Part shown: positions 23,999 to 47,307 of the stretch, in pieces | How the letters are laid out: the number at the start of each line of letters is the position of its first letter | Numbering within the stretch: position 1 is the first letter of the stretch | Assembly: GCA_028751875.1 (NCBI GenBank) | Contig: CM054134.1 | Coordinates: forward strand, 72,007,606 to 72,071,605 | Length of the DNA: 64,000 bases | Origin: Rapana venosa | Lineage: Eukaryota > Mollusca > Gastropoda > Neogastropoda > Muricidae | Direction of reading: 5' to 3' | Program-made: the position numbers and the translations under genes | Notes under the pieces: model-generated | The model's input: only the letters and a program-made list of their open reading frames with translations | Told to the model about the DNA's origin: nothing | Databases searched by the model: none

Positions 23999-24335
23999 TA
24001 CACATACGAGGCCCACACGCACACACACACACACACAACACACCACACACACACACACACACACCCATCACACACAACACCCTCATCTTTTATGCGTTAC
24101 TTAAGGGAACTGTCTTAGATGTTAGTGCAGTTTTTGCAATAATATGTCTGTTTGTCCCTGGTAAGTGTGTGTGTATTTTTCTTTGCTTTTGGAATCCAAG
24201 AGCAAAATGATTATACTTTCCATAGCGTGTGTGCATATGTGTGTGTGTGCGTGCGTGCGTGCGTGTGCGTGTGCATGTGCGCGCGCGTGTGTGTGTGTGA
24301 CTGTGTGACTGTGTGTATGTGTATAAGTGAGAGGT
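23785..24335. repeat. (CA)n and (GT)n microsatellites
   Basis: (CA)n at 23785-24075, about 145 bp of unique sequence, then (GT)n at 24224-24325 with GC interruptions. Confidence 0.9.
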
Positions 24336-24418
24336 CGATAAAAGACACTGATTTCAGCGTCAATTATTCATCTCTTTCTTAGTTAAGCTGACCACAGAGG
24401 CCGCTAAATCACACTATC

Positions 24419-25620
24419 AAAACGCGTTATGTCTCTTTCACATTATCAATGCGCAAGACGCGTGGGCTCTCTGTCACACTATCAAAACGCATCGTTCTTT
24501 CACACTCTCAATCCCCAAAAGCTCTGTCTTTGTCACATTGTCAAAAACGCGTCATTCTTTCACACTCTCAATCCTCAAAACGCTCTATCTTTGTCACATT
24601 GTCAAAAACGCGTCATTCTTTCACACTCTCAATCCCCAAAACGCTCTATCTTTGTCACATTGTCAAAAACGCGTCGTTCTTTCACACTCTCAATCCCCAA
24701 AACGCTCTATCTTTGTCACATTGTCAAAAACGCGTCATTCCTCACACTCTCAATCCCCAAAACACTCTATCTTTGTCACATTGTCAAAAACGCGTCATTC
24801 TTTCACATTCTCAATCCTCAAAACGCTCTATCTTTGTCACATTGTCAAAAACGCGTCATTCTTTCACACTCTCAATCCCCAAAACACTCTATCTTTGTCA
24901 CATTGTCAAAAACGCGTCATTCTTTCACATTCTCAATCCTCAAAACGCTCTATCTTTGTCACATTGTCAAAAACGCGTCATTCTTTCACACTCTCAATCC
25001 TCAAAACGCTCTATCTTTGTCACATTGTCAAAAAGCGTCGTTCTTTCAAACTCTCAATCCCAAAAGGCGCGAATCTCTGTCACATTGTCAAAACGTCTCA
25101 GTCTTTCACACTGTCAATCTGAAAAACGCGTGGGATCTCTGTCACATTATCAAAACGAGTCATTATTTCACACTGTCAATCTGTAAAACACTGGGATCTC
25201 TGTCACACTATCAAAACGAGTCATTCTTTCACACTATCAATCTGTAAAAACGCTTGGGATCTCTGTCACACTATCAAAACGCGTCATTCTTTCACACTGT
25301 CAATCTGAAAAATGCGTGGGATCTCTGTCACACTATCAAAACGCATCATTCTTTCACACTGTCAATCTGTAAAACGCCTGGTTTCTTTCTAAAGAAAAAA
25401 AATCAATGCACATGTTGCGTTGTATTTCTTTCATATTGTGTGATTCTTTCACACCATATATTTCTTTCATATTGTGTGATTCTTTCACACCATCAATACG
25501 CAAAACCAGTGGTATCTCTTTCACATTATCAATACAAAAATAAATGTGGTCTCTCTCTTTCTCACTATCAATATGCAAAATGTGTTGCATAAGCAAAACG
25601 CGTTAAATCTCTTTCACAGT
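24419..25620. repeat. Satellite with 61-bp unit
   Basis: Head-to-tail units containing 'ctttgtcacattgtcaaaaa' then 'cgcgtcattctttcacactc' then 'tcaatcc(c/t)caaaacgc'. Period is 60-61 bp at 24540-25030 (for example 'gtcaaaaacg' at 24601, 24662, 24723). Each unit contains two related halves of about 30 bp (TCACAttgTCAA and TCACActcTCAA). Units diverge outward, with degenerate copies to 25620 and again at 25790-25860. Long plus-strand frames here are periodic artefacts. Confidence 0.93.
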
Positions 25621-25644
25621 ATCAATTTTCTTTTAAAAAAAAAA

Positions 25645-25675
25645 TAAAACGTGGTCTCTCTCTCTCTCTCTCTCT

Positions 25676-25711
<36 letters not shown>

Positions 25712-25974
25712 ATCTCTCTCTTTTTGAGCTTATCCATTTACTCTCAATAAAAAGTTCGAGTTCGAGTTCGAGTTCGAGTTCTCTCTCTCTTTCTCACTAT
25801 CAACACCCAAAATGTGTTGCATCTCTTTCCCACTATTGATTCACAAAAGGCTGATATCTGTTTCTCATTAAAAGGAAAAATGTGCTCTATATCTTTCCAG
25901 TTAACTGTTTCTTAGTAATTTAGTTTGTTGTTTTGGGGCTGACAGAACGAATGAGCCTGAGCAATAGATGTGGA

Positions 25975-26023
<49 letters not shown>

Positions 26024-26025
26024 CT
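25645..26025. repeat. (CT)n, (GAGTTC)n tail and (TA)n
   Basis: (CT)n at 25650-25725. 'ctcaataaaaagttcgagtt' with (GAGTTC)n at 25740-25780 looks like a retroelement 3' tail. (TA)n lies at 25977-26021. Confidence 0.88.
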
Positions 26026-27185
26026 TTATCTTTAATTAATGATGTTTCTGAATGGAGGGGACGTGATGGGAAGAGGGAGTGAGAGTGTAAAATCACGAAA
26101 TGGAAAAATATTGGTTAATGTATTGCACTACTATTTGTATCATTATTTGTATGGTCACAAAATACGTAAGTAAAAACGATTTATTGGAGTTTGTTTTTAA
26201 AAATATCTTTCAATATGATTTTTTTTTCAGTAACAAAGCCCGCGCGCGCGTGTGTGTGTTTGTTTGTTTGTTTGTTTGTTTTGTCACACACTATACATTA
26301 TCGTTATGCCAATTTGCTAATGAACAATTAATTTTGACCTGTTTTGGGAATACCCGAAATATGAGCGTAGAAAATAATATTCTTGTTTTCAATTCCATTG
26401 TTTACACGCTGTCCATTCTCTCTCTCTCTCGTCTCTCTCTCCTCTCCTCTCTCTCTCTCCTCTTCTCTCTCTTCTTCTTTCTCTTTTCTTTTTTAGTTTC
26501 ATTTTGGTTTGTTGTTTGTTTGTTTGTTTGTTGTTTTGTTTGTTGTTGGGTTTGTGTTGTTGTGGTTGTTTGTTTTTTGTGGGGGGCTTTTTGTTGTTTT
26601 GTGTTGTTGTTTTTTGGGGGGTTCTGTATCATTACATAGCTTAACCAACCACCTAGCCTCACCTCGACTATAGGTTCATTGGTTGGTTGAAGCTTTTTTT
26701 TTTTTGCTCGGAAAGTTGCTACAAGTTAATCAGAAACATAGAGAAAGTATTATGATGCGCACTAATTCTAGGCAAAGAAGATGCATTGGTTTGGTGGGGT
26801 TTTTTAAATTATAAGTGCTAGTCTGTGTGCATGTAACTCTGAATACATTTTTTTTTGTCAAGTGTGTGCTGAAATGTTGTTACAATGTCCCAGACAGTTG
26901 TAAACTCATCACTCAGTTTAATGGGGTTTCCTTGGACGCTTATGAACCCTGTCAGTGTTTGTGCATTAAACTGACGTTTTGTAATGATCGAAATGTTATG
27001 GGAGAATTAACGGCTTTCGAACGATTCTTACCAAACAGTCTCTGTTCCCCTGAAAGTGAAAGACGTGACATTCCGAAAATGTAATATGGCTGCCTTTATA
27101 TTAAGGCATTATAAACGACTATTTACAAACAGTGTTCTGCCCAAGCAAAAAGGCTTTATCATTTATTGATGTAAGTTGAGTTCTG
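26026..27185. other. Mostly unique sequence with low-complexity blocks
   Basis: A CT/T-rich block at 26415-26490 and a GTTT-rich block at 26505-26625. The 89-codon plus frame at 26815-27084 has no recognisable domain. Nothing else is supported. Confidence 0.5.
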
Positions 27186-27650
27186 GGGCCTACATTTCAA
27201 AAAAAAATGTTATGTTTTAAAACGCTATGTTGAGATTATATTCAGCTATGACAAGTTTTTAACATAACAATCAGCATTCTCTTTTAGAGGATAGAAAAAG
27301 AAAGTCCTCTGAAGTAGGAGTATGGCTGCCTGTAATTATGCCGAAGTACTTTTTATTTAAAAAGTCATACACTCAAACTTTTCATCCAGTTTTTACTTAC
27401 GATCTCCCAGTGTTTCCCAAACAGGTTGAACCAAGTCAAGTCTCGTCAAGTCAAGTCAAATTCTTTTACTTTGAGGATCAAGAATAAGCATTTATGTGTG
27501 TGTGGGGGGGGGGGGGTGGGGAGGGAGGTAGAGGGTGGGGGTTACACCCAGTTCCCCGTGAGTGAGACAGAGTGCATATTCTGGGTGACCCCCCAGGTTG
27601 TTAAACTGGGGGAACACGCAACAACAACAACAACTGCTACAGCAACTACC
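27186..27650 (+). mobile_element. Repeat E, interrupted copy
   Basis: Matches the copy at 40010-40305: 'tatgttgagatt', 'gtcctctgaagtaggagtat', 'gtcatacac', and later 'gtgcatattctgggtgac' and '(CAACAA)n'. About 110 bp with (CAAGT)n and a poly-G run (27433-27545) are inserted between its halves. Confidence 0.65.
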
Positions 27651-27844
27651 AAAACAATATCTGTTTATAGGGGGTGGGATGACTTCTTCATAGTGAGAGC
27701 ATCATGGATCCTGTGATGTGACGTTACTGAGGGCACAGGTAGTGTCTCCACATGTATCTGTTCGTTCCTGGGGATTTTGTTTCCCCCTGTACGGTCTTGA
27801 AACGGAGTCCATTGCCATGAACATCCTTCGGTTGAGACAATAAT
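27651..27844. other. Unique sequence, nothing recognised
   Basis: Short stretch between repeat E and a composite SINE. Confidence 0.4.
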
Positions 27845-28265
27845 TATATCTCTTATTTCGTTCCTGGGCTAGAGCTCCAAGGTTCACCAATGGAAATATT
27901 TGTGCTTATGTGACTGTTTTTATCCAACATTAGGACATTAGGACATTCCGACTTGAGGGATGGTGTCTAAATACGACACCTGTGTTCATGCGGGTTTTTC
28001 ATTTTCATGGTTGTCATCCGTTCCTACTGACACGAGATGGCCTACTCTTCCAAAAGACGGAACGGGGTTTTAATGTGTGCAAAGGACGTTCTTTGTGCGT
28101 TCGCACTCGGGATCTCGGTTTACAGTATCATTTGAAGGATTTTCGGGGAAGTGAAGTCAGTACTGATGTTAACTCCAAGGGGGAAATTCTCTTGAACGAG
28201 TGCCTCGGTGGTGATTCGATCCCGGGTCGTCAGATCACTAGCGCAACGCTTTAACCACGATGAAT
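27845..28265 (-). mobile_element. Composite SINE B-C, near full length
   Basis: On the minus strand: tRNA head at about 28262-28205 (box B 'ggatcgaatcaccacc'-like, damaged), B body ('gtaaaccgagatcccgagtg') to about 28010, then module C to 27850 ('gtgtcgtatttagacaccat', 'ccattggtgaaccttggagc'). The join is at the same place as in 43005-43410. Confidence 0.75.
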
Positions 28266-28267
28266 GA

Positions 28268-28355
28268 ATACTATCCCCAAAGTCGGAAATGTGGCTACCT
28301 TAATGGCGGGCAAAAACGGTCGCATACACAAAAATATCTCTATTGAAGAAAAAAA
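28268..28355 (+). mobile_element. Module C fragment
   Basis: 'aaagtcggaaatgtggctac', 'ggcgggcaaaaacggtcgca', 'caaaaatatctc'. Confidence 0.7.
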
Positions 28356-28757
28356 CCAGTTTCAGGATTATTTTACCAGGTTGACCCTTTGTCATTGTAG
28401 CCATTTTTGTGACTAACATACTTTGTCATTGTATTCTGATGGTTTGGTTTGGGGAGGGGGTGGGGTTGGTGGTGGTGGTGGTGGGGGGGTGGTTTGCTTA
28501 GGGTTTTGCTTTGTTTCTTTGTTGTTGGTTTGGTTTTGTTTTTGTTTTTAGGGGGGGTGGTGCTTATTGTATGTTAATTGTTGTTAGGTTTGACCTCCGT
28601 CGTGAAGTACCTAGTTTGATTTTCTGCTCTACAAACACCATTCCATGCATCAACAGCATTGTCGTCATTATTGCCATTCTCTTTCATCATCATCATCATC
28701 ATCATTGGAACACAGGCCTTTAACTTTATAAATGTAGCCTACGGGCTTCGACCCAAG

Positions 28758-28933
28758 CACATAGTTTCTAATGATAAATCCACCTACACAACGCATCTAC
28801 TACATACCTAACCTCGAGAGCAAATCAAGTTAATATGGCGCTCATCACATAGTTTCTAATGATAAATCCACCTACACAACGCATCTACTACATACCTAAC
28901 CTCGAGAGCAAATCAAGTTAATATGGCGCTCAT
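28758..28933. repeat. Perfect 88-bp tandem duplication
   Basis: 28758-28845 is repeated without a visible mismatch at 28846-28933 (starts 'cacatagtttctaatgat', ends 'aatatggcgctcat'). A recent duplication, or an assembly error at a read-overlap boundary. Confidence 0.92.
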
Positions 28934-28939
28934 GCCCTC

Positions 28940-29080
28940 ATGAAATCAGCGATGTTCTTTTTTTTTCCTCGGCTAGAACTTCGAAGTCACCTCCAATAGT
29001 GAGATTTTTAAGTATGCGAGACCGTTTTTGCCCTTCATGAAGGTAGCCGCATTCCGACTTCTTGGATAGCAGTATCTACC
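28940..29080 (-). mobile_element. Module C fragment
   Basis: Reverse complement of C: 'tcctcggctagaacttcgaa', 'cgagaccgtttttgccct' and 'gtagccgcattccgactt'. Confidence 0.7.
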
Positions 29081-29454
29081 CGGATATCAGTAATGCAGCC
29101 TGCAGGGAAAAATATGATGCTTCTTCTTCACTTTTTAGAAGGGTACATTACATCACGACCACCGATGGCCTAGTTTTAATCAGCTCCCTGTGGACCTCTT
29201 GCCCTTAGATGCGACATGCAGAGCCTGGGTATGGCTGGAGGTTGGAATGAGCGGCGTGGGAACAGCCAGATAGAAACGTCGCAGAAGTGAAAGGCAGCAA
29301 CGAACAACCCCCCCCCCCCAAAAAAAAACCCAAACACGAGCCAGTCTTTTTTTGTGTGTGTCTTTTTTTTTTAATAGATAAATGATTGAGGTGAAACTGT
29401 CAACAGAATTAGGGAGTAAAACTGCAGTTTGCAAGAAAGTGGACAGGGTTTACA
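29081..29454. other. Unique sequence, nothing recognised
   Basis: No exon or repeat-family match; a short C/A homopolymer run lies at 29309-29331. Confidence 0.4.
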
Positions 29455-29457
29455 ACA

Positions 29458-29488
<31 letters not shown>

Positions 29489-29506
29489 CCCTTCTTGTTT
29501 TTTCGT

Positions 29507-29540
<34 letters not shown>

Positions 29541-29574
29541 TCTCTTCTTCTTTCTTCTTCTTCTTGTTTTTTTG

Positions 29575-29632
<58 letters not shown>

Positions 29633-29745
29633 TCTTCTTCTTCTTTTTGTTTACTCTCTCTCTCCTTCTTTTTGTTTTTTCGTTCATTCTCTGTCTCTCT
29701 CTCTTCTTCTTCTCTTCTTCTTCTTTTTCTTCTTGTTTTTTCGTT
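29455..29745. repeat. (CT)n and (CTT)n microsatellite
   Basis: Alternating CT and CTT tracts with 'tgttttttcgttc'-like spacers repeated four times, so there is a longer-order unit of about 60-70 bp. Confidence 0.9.
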
Positions 29746-29746
29746 C

Positions 29747-30095
29747 AACGGTTAGAGCTCCGAGGTTCACCAATGATAGGAAGTTTTGCGTATGTGAACG
29801 TTTATCCACCTAATATTAAGAAGCCACATTCCGACCCGGGGGATGATGTCTGAACACGACAGTAGTGTGCGCGTGCGGGTTTTTGTGTGTTTTGTTTTGG
29901 GGTTTTTTGGTGGGTTTTTTCTTTTCTTTTGTTTTTAATTTGCCATCCATTCCTACAGGCACGCAATGACCGGCTCTTATATTATAAAAGGTGGAACGAC
30001 TGTTCACATGTGCGCCAAGATGTTCTTGAGTGCATACGCGCGTTCGTGCACAGGAGGTGAGCCTATAGTCTCATCGGAAGGACTGTACTTTCATA
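29747..30095 (-). mobile_element. Composite SINE B-C, partial
   Basis: Plus-strand order is C reversed ('gagctccgaggttcaccaat', 'gatgatgtctgaacacgaca') then B reversed ('catccattcctacaggcacg', 'gtctcatcggaaggact'). The same order occurs at 27845-28265. The tRNA head is absent. Confidence 0.72.
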
Positions 30096-31924
30096 TAAAA
30101 AAGCTTGACTGGGGCATTGACAGAACCTGAAGTAATAAAAATACAAAGCTGCGTGGGTGTTGTTTGTGTGGTATGCATTATGTATGAACATTTCCTGGTG
30201 TCAGTGAGGAAGTTGAGAGTTCTTGTTAGGCAAAAAGGGGAAGATTAGATTTGGGGGTGGGGGGTGGGTGGGTAGTCTTGGTCTTTTTAAAAGAAAAATC
30301 TATTGGGTGTGTGTAGGGTCTGGTTCCAGTGCAATAATTCTATACTATTTCCTTACAAGATTCTTCAGCAAATAACCCACTGTACGCACAGAGAGAGACA
30401 GAGACAGAGAGACAGACAAGAGAGAGAGAGAGTGCCTGAGTACATTTTGAGTGTGCATGCATTAAAAGTGTAAGAGACATGTAAACAATGAAAAATAATC
30501 TAAAATGGTTTCACCATGCATTTGAATCAACGAGGTACATATGTACAGGTTCATCCATGTCCATCACATATCACTCCGTTTTGAATCATTCAAAGTGCTA
30601 ATGCTTAGGATCCTTTGTTTTCAACTGGTCTGAACTGTGTATGAGTAAAGAATCATAGCCTTTCCAGACTCAAGACTCAAGACTACTTTACTGTCTCAAT
30701 AGAGAAATTATGAGTCAGAGTGGCATTTCAAGATTACACAACATGCTTTAAACAATACATACATAAAAAAGTAACACACATCTTAAGCTTTGATAAACCT
30801 AAGAAGATGCAAGGGTTTTTTTTTGTTGTTGCTCAGTTACTAAAAAATCAGCAAACAGAAAGAAAATTTAACTTCAAGAAAAGTAACTAGACAGATTCTG
30901 CAAAAAAAGTGATGATTCATCGTCAATTCTGAATCAAGAGCAAAAACCAGGCTTCTAGCCTTCTGTGGGGGAAAAAATTATGCAAAGTAACGCTATGGAT
31001 GATGGAAAAGGCAAGAGGAGAGAGTGAACAAAAGAACAAAGCATATTGAGGCTTCAGTTGGTTTTTAAAAAAATCTTTACTGTATTATCATTCAGTTGTC
31101 GGAAATCTAGCTATTACTTTAACACTTTTTCTGGAAAAGTTGAAATTATTCATAAAAAGATTAGATTTATAGAATAGGCATATTTTTCCATCATGCACGC
31201 ACTCTGCTACATGTGAAGTGCTGCATAGCCACCCATGATACAGCTAACCCCCCCCCCCCTTCACTGTAGATGCCTGTGAGTTAACCAGCATTGCTGCTGA
31301 GGGCAATATCAATTTGTCATCTGTATAAAGCACAGACCTGTATTCTTCACAAACTTTTGAGTTTATAAAGGAATGCGAGCACTGCAACCTATCTTTGGAA
31401 GGCAATATCATTTTTTCTTATCAAAACAGCATTTCTAACTGGAATAGTATGGAAAACAAATGCTGAACCTGACCCTGACAGGGTATGTGCATAAATGAAC
31501 ACCCACATTACTTGCCCTATTCTATCTGGTCCTATTTTGTCCTGTTGTCATTGTTACATATTGTAATGTATATTCAGTTGTGGGTTGTTTTTTCATTCTA
31601 GATGTTTTATCACCGTATGTGTAAACGGCATGTATACTGACAAGTTTAGGCATACACTTTGTATAATCAAGCACACACACACACAGAGGCATACACACAC
31701 ATAGGCATGCTCACAAATGTATGCTTGTGCGTGCACACACACACACATGACTGGAGCAACCTCTCCTGTTGTTTGCTGTACAGATCTGCCAATGGTACAC
31801 AAATGTGATGATTAAAACAACAAGAGAATTCAGCCACTTTTTTCTTTCTTTTTTTTTTTAACAAGTTTTCTATATACTTTTGAAAAGTCATCTTCATTCC
31901 ATAAGGCTGAAGTATCTTAATGTT
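30096..31924. other. Unique sequence downstream of COPS4
   Basis: A/T-rich, without a recognisable exon. It has a GA/ACAG tract at 30390-30432, 'actcaagactcaagactact' at 30668-30687 (probable retroelement end, (CAAGA)n-like), a poly-C run at 31250-31259 and a CA tract at 31673-31746. Confidence 0.5.
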
Positions 31925-31959
31925 AAGTACATCTCAAACATATTTTAAGTTGTATAATT

Positions 31960-32215
31960 AAACCTTTGTCTTGTCTTGGAAAAACATGACTCTCATTATT
32001 GTTTGGTCGTTGGATTTACTTTTGTCATATTGCAAAGATATTGTGTATTCTTGTGTTTGATTGGTTTTAATTGTCATAGTGCAAATGTATTGAGTACATG
32101 TCCAGTTGATTTTGAATTTGACACTGTCATATTGCAAAGACATTGAGTATATGTTCAGTTGGTTTTGAATTTGGTTTTGTTGAATTATAAAGGTATTGTT
32201 TATATGTTCAGTATG
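31960..32215. repeat. Diverged minisatellite, about 54-64-bp unit, four copies
   Basis: Repeats of 'tgtcatattgcaaagatatt' + 'gtatatgttcagttggtttt'-type units start near 32022, 32073, 32125 and 32175, with 20-30% divergence. Confidence 0.7.
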
Positions 32216-32504
32216 GCTTGTCACATTGTCTCTTTAGCAGTTGTCAATGCCAAAGTGCATCTGTTGATATTATGTTGTATTGCAGATTGTTTTGTCAGTG
32301 CTACTTACTGTGTTGTTATGATCGTGGCACTACAGATGTAGTGAGCTGTATGTCATATTTCTGGAAGTTTTGTGAGTAAAAAGTTTGAAAAACTACTGGT
32401 GATGCTTTACTATTGTTGTGTTTATGAAATACTCTGTACATGTGTGTGTGTGCATATGTTTACCGGTATTCATTTCCAAACATACCATTCATATACCAAC
32501 ACAA

Positions 32505-32935
32505 ACATATTTATTTATTTATTTTATTTATTTATATCACTTTAAGTCACGTCAGATTTATCTGCGTGAAATTCGGGCTGCTCTCCCCGGGAAGAGTGCG
32601 TCGCCATAAGAGCAGCGCCACCCTTTTTTTTTTCTGTCTACAACTGCATTTGTTTCCCTATCAGAGTGGCTTTTTTCTACAGAATTTTGCCAGGGACAAC
32701 TCTCTTGTTGCCGTGGGTTCTTTTACGTGCGCTAAATAATTTTTGTGTAACACACGGAACCTCGGTTTATCGTCTCATCCGAAAGACTAGTGCCCAGACC
32801 ACCACTCAAGGTCTAGTGGATGGGGAAAAATTTTCGGGTCCAAACGGGATTTGAACCACCGCCCACTTCCGACCCGGACTTTTCGCTTTCTAGACAGGCG
32901 CGTTACCTCTAGACCACCGACCCACCATATGTCCT
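32505..32935 (-). mobile_element. SINE family D, near full length
   Basis: On the minus strand: head 'ggtgggtcggtggtctagag' with 'taacgcgcctgtctagaaag', box B 'ggttcaaatcccg', the core 'ctttcggatgagacgataaa' and 'caaaattctgtagaaaaaag', then 'gcagcccgaatttcacgcag' and a T/A-rich tail ('aaataaataaataa'). Best reference for family D. Confidence 0.82.
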
Positions 32936-33025
32936 TATGAATGCTGGCTTGCATGCATGAGCATGCATGTGCACACACACACATGCACACACACACATAA
33001 CAAACACATATATTAACACACACAC

Positions 33026-33058
<33 letters not shown>

Positions 33059-33064
33059 CAAACA
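32936..33064. repeat. (CA)n microsatellite
   Basis: Imperfect CA repeats with 'catgcatg' blocks at the left. Confidence 0.85.
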
Positions 33065-33102
33065 CATACATCAACTCAAACACACTTATGAAATTTATCA
33101 AC

Positions 33103-33108
33103 TTTATT
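33103..33108 (-). terminator. COPS4: Candidate polyadenylation signal for COPS4
   Basis: AATAAA on the minus strand, 1.6 kb after the COPS4 stop codon. I saw no closer clear AATAAA. Weak support: the hexamer occurs often by chance in A/T-rich DNA. Confidence 0.2.
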
Positions 33109-33439
33109 GTGTACTCCTGTCTTCCTATCCACAATAAGGTATTTCAATCAACAATAAGTATCCATGTACACGACACGAGAAGAAAAACAAACAGAAAAAA
33201 TACATTATAATTATAAACAAAAAACTGACATGCGGTTTTCCTCACCCCATTTCTTCCAGTCATTTTCAACCAGAGTGAATACATCCTGTGATATTACCAT
33301 TTCAAATTAAATGAAATGTTTTGTGCCTTAACAAGATCAAAAGTTGAAAACATTATCCAGGAAAATGTAATTTGTCAAATCATAACAACCATTGTATAAA
33401 TATTCGTTCATCACACTTCCCAACCTGGTTAAAGTTCAA

Positions 33440-33545
33440 TCATATTCCCAAAGTCGGAGTGTGGCTACCTTGACGGTTGGTTGGTAAAACAACAGTCGCA
33501 TACGTACAAATATCTCGCCACTGGTAAACTTCAAAGCTCTAGCTG
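33440..33545 (+). mobile_element. Module C copy
   Basis: 'ccaaagtcggagtgtggcta', 'cagtcgcatacgtacaaata', 'caaagctctagctgaggac'. Confidence 0.72.
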
Positions 33546-34702
33546 AGGACCTCTGTGGCACATTCATCCTGAATGTATGTCAGTACTTATACAGATCATC
33601 ACACCTTTCTGGTTGATGTGCTTATATGACTGCATATGACACATGGCTAATGCAGTCTACAATATCAGTCAAACAATATGACCAAAATGTATTCTCAAAT
33701 ACAATCTACATCATCGCAATGCGCAAATCCAGCATACCTCAGTCAAGGGTCCCGGGCAAGCGCTAAAATTAGCACACCCCTTGCTTTTACCTCGTCCAAG
33801 TGCGGTCAGTTCCTGCCACAATTAGCACCAGCTGGACTGGGATGGATAGCAGCTGCTAAGAGCAGCTGAAAGTGGGGGGACACTGACAGCTGTGTCATCA
33901 GCGTACAGAGCTGAAAAAGGCGCATTTTACCAAGCTATTCTGGGCAGAACATGACATACTTATATACATCTTTATATATGCCACTGAACAGTCTACACCC
34001 ACAAATGAAACATTTCATTAATGCTGTTCATGTTATTCACTTCTTTTCCCCAACCCCTTTCTTTCTTCTTTTCCCTCTCCAGCATTAACCAAATCTGACT
34101 GGAAGTATCTTCAATCTAAACTTACGACAACCCTACCTTTCTAACCTTGGTGAAGAACTTTTGAGCTTGTGGCTGTTTTGATGAATTCTACAAAGCAGCC
34201 ACACTCCATCTTTTGAGGGAGTTCACTCTAAAGTGACAAAAGAAGTGAAAGAAATAGCAGCAGAAATAGCTTTTTGTGGATAGCGAGACAAAAACTTCTT
34301 GCTCAAGAATTAAAAAAAAAATCAAGCTCAGTAATATTTATAAAAAAAAATTTGAATACAAACCAACTTATGCTATCAAATACAGTCACATGCACTCCAA
34401 ATTATTATCAAATATTCTTTCACAATTTTTTGCCAAAGCATGTTTGTATTTTGTATTTTTACTCGTAGCCATGCGGATGAACACAAAACTCGCGCAGAAA
34501 ATCCTGTTTTCTCTCTTTCTTTCACTCATTCACTCACTCACACACACACACACCCACGCACACACATATATATCAAAACAGATACTCCCCAAATAACACT
34601 GCACATACACACGCACACACACACAAACAAAAACCGATGCACATCCAAGAACTAAAACAGAGAAAAATGCCCAGTCCAAAAGTTTGTCAGAAACACTAGC
34701 CG
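33546..34702. other. Probable COPS4 3' UTR/flank, nothing else recognised
   Basis: A/T-rich sequence between module C and the COPS4 stop codon, with a small CA tract at 34540-34630. No exon or repeat family recognised. Part is probably COPS4 3' UTR. Confidence 0.4.
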
Positions 34703-46462
<11,760 letters not shown>

Positions 46463-46600
46463 TTTCTTTACACTGTAGCTGTACAGCAGTAAATGGGAAT
46501 TCGTGTGAATATACACAAAACAGCTGACCAAATAATACCGCATGGCCGTTGGTTTTCGTGAAAGACAAGGCAAGGTAATTCATTTTTGTCTTATTTAATT
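46463..46600. promoter_or_regulatory. Candidate divergent promoter, COPS4/LIN54
   Basis: Sequence just 5' of the COPS4 start codon, before a SINE begins at 46601. It presumably holds the COPS4 5' UTR and core promoter. On + there is 'ccgcatggccgttgg' and a donor-like 'gcaag|gtaatt' at 46570-46576, which could be the edge of a first non-coding or short LIN54 exon. No TATA box or other element is certain; the assignment rests on position. Confidence 0.4.
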
Positions 46601-46815
46601 CTTTTAGTTTGAGGATAATGGAATAAGCACTCATGTATTGGGTTTTACATTCGGTCACAGTGTGCATGCGGTTTTGTAAATTGTGTTATTTATTCCCACT
46701 GGCAGAAATGGTCTACTCTTCTGAAAGGTAGAACAGGTTATAACATTGTGCAAAATGCTCTGCTTGCATTCGCACAGGAAACATCGGTTTATAGTGTCGC
46801 CTGAAAGACTGGAAG
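46601..46815 (-). mobile_element. SINE family B, partial
   Basis: 'gaggataatggaataagcac', 'gtgcatgcggttttgtaaat', 'gtctactcttctgaaaggta', 'ggtttatagtgtcgcctgaa'. It sits close to the divergent promoter. Confidence 0.75.
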
Positions 46816-46829
46816 GCAGAGAGAAGTAA

Positions 46830-46897
46830 GTGCGTGTGTTGTGTGTGTGTGTGTGTGTGTGTGTGCGTGCGGTGCGTGCGTGCGTGCGTGCGTGCGT

Positions 46898-46971
<74 letters not shown>

Positions 46972-46995
46972 CGCGCGGCGCGCACGCGCGTGTTG
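46830..46995. repeat. (GT)n microsatellite with (GCGT)n and CG-rich end
   Basis: (GT)n, (GCGT)n at 46865-46897, pure (GT)n to 46969, then 'gcgcgcggcgcgcacgcgcg'. Confidence 0.93.
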
Positions 46996-47210
46996 TTTTT
47001 GTTGTTGTTTTCGATTTTGTAATTTATGTGTTCATTGTGAGTAATGTTAAACAGGGAAAAAAACAAGAGACTTAAATCAAATATTTGTGTTCATATGTCC
47101 TTAAAGCAAAATGTTGTTTTAAAACAATGCAAACAACTTAATAAACAGGAATGGCAGAAAAATGCTAATTAGCAAGTACAACAGAAAAATAAACAATTCA
47201 AACTGTCATC
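46996..47210. other. A/T-rich unique sequence
   Basis: Nothing recognised. Confidence 0.4.
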
Positions 47211-47212
47211 AC

Positions 47213-47221
47213 CATCCTCAT

Positions 47222-47307
<86 letters not shown>
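47213..47307. repeat. (CAT)n(CAG)n(TAG)n trinucleotide tract
   Basis: Three successive triplet repeats without interruption: CAT at 47213-47230, CAG to 47260, TAG to 47306. Confidence 0.95.

Noticed and set aside
24429..25247. Long plus-strand open frames (272, 245, 194 codons) with 'SHCQK..FTLS' repeats
   Set aside because: The same 61-bp satellite unit is open in all three frames; no start context, domain or splice signal.
24419..25620. CRISPR-like array of regular repeats
   Set aside because: Units are contiguous with no unique spacers, and this is animal DNA.
26815..27084. 89-codon cysteine-containing frame
   Set aside because: No signal peptide, no cysteine spacing typical of a secreted peptide family, no flanking exon signals.
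46542..46574. Possible LIN54 start exon (ATG in good context, donor AAG|GTAATT)
   Set aside because: Only 11 codons, phase 0, and no similarity to known LIN54 N-termini; kept only as part of the promoter region note.
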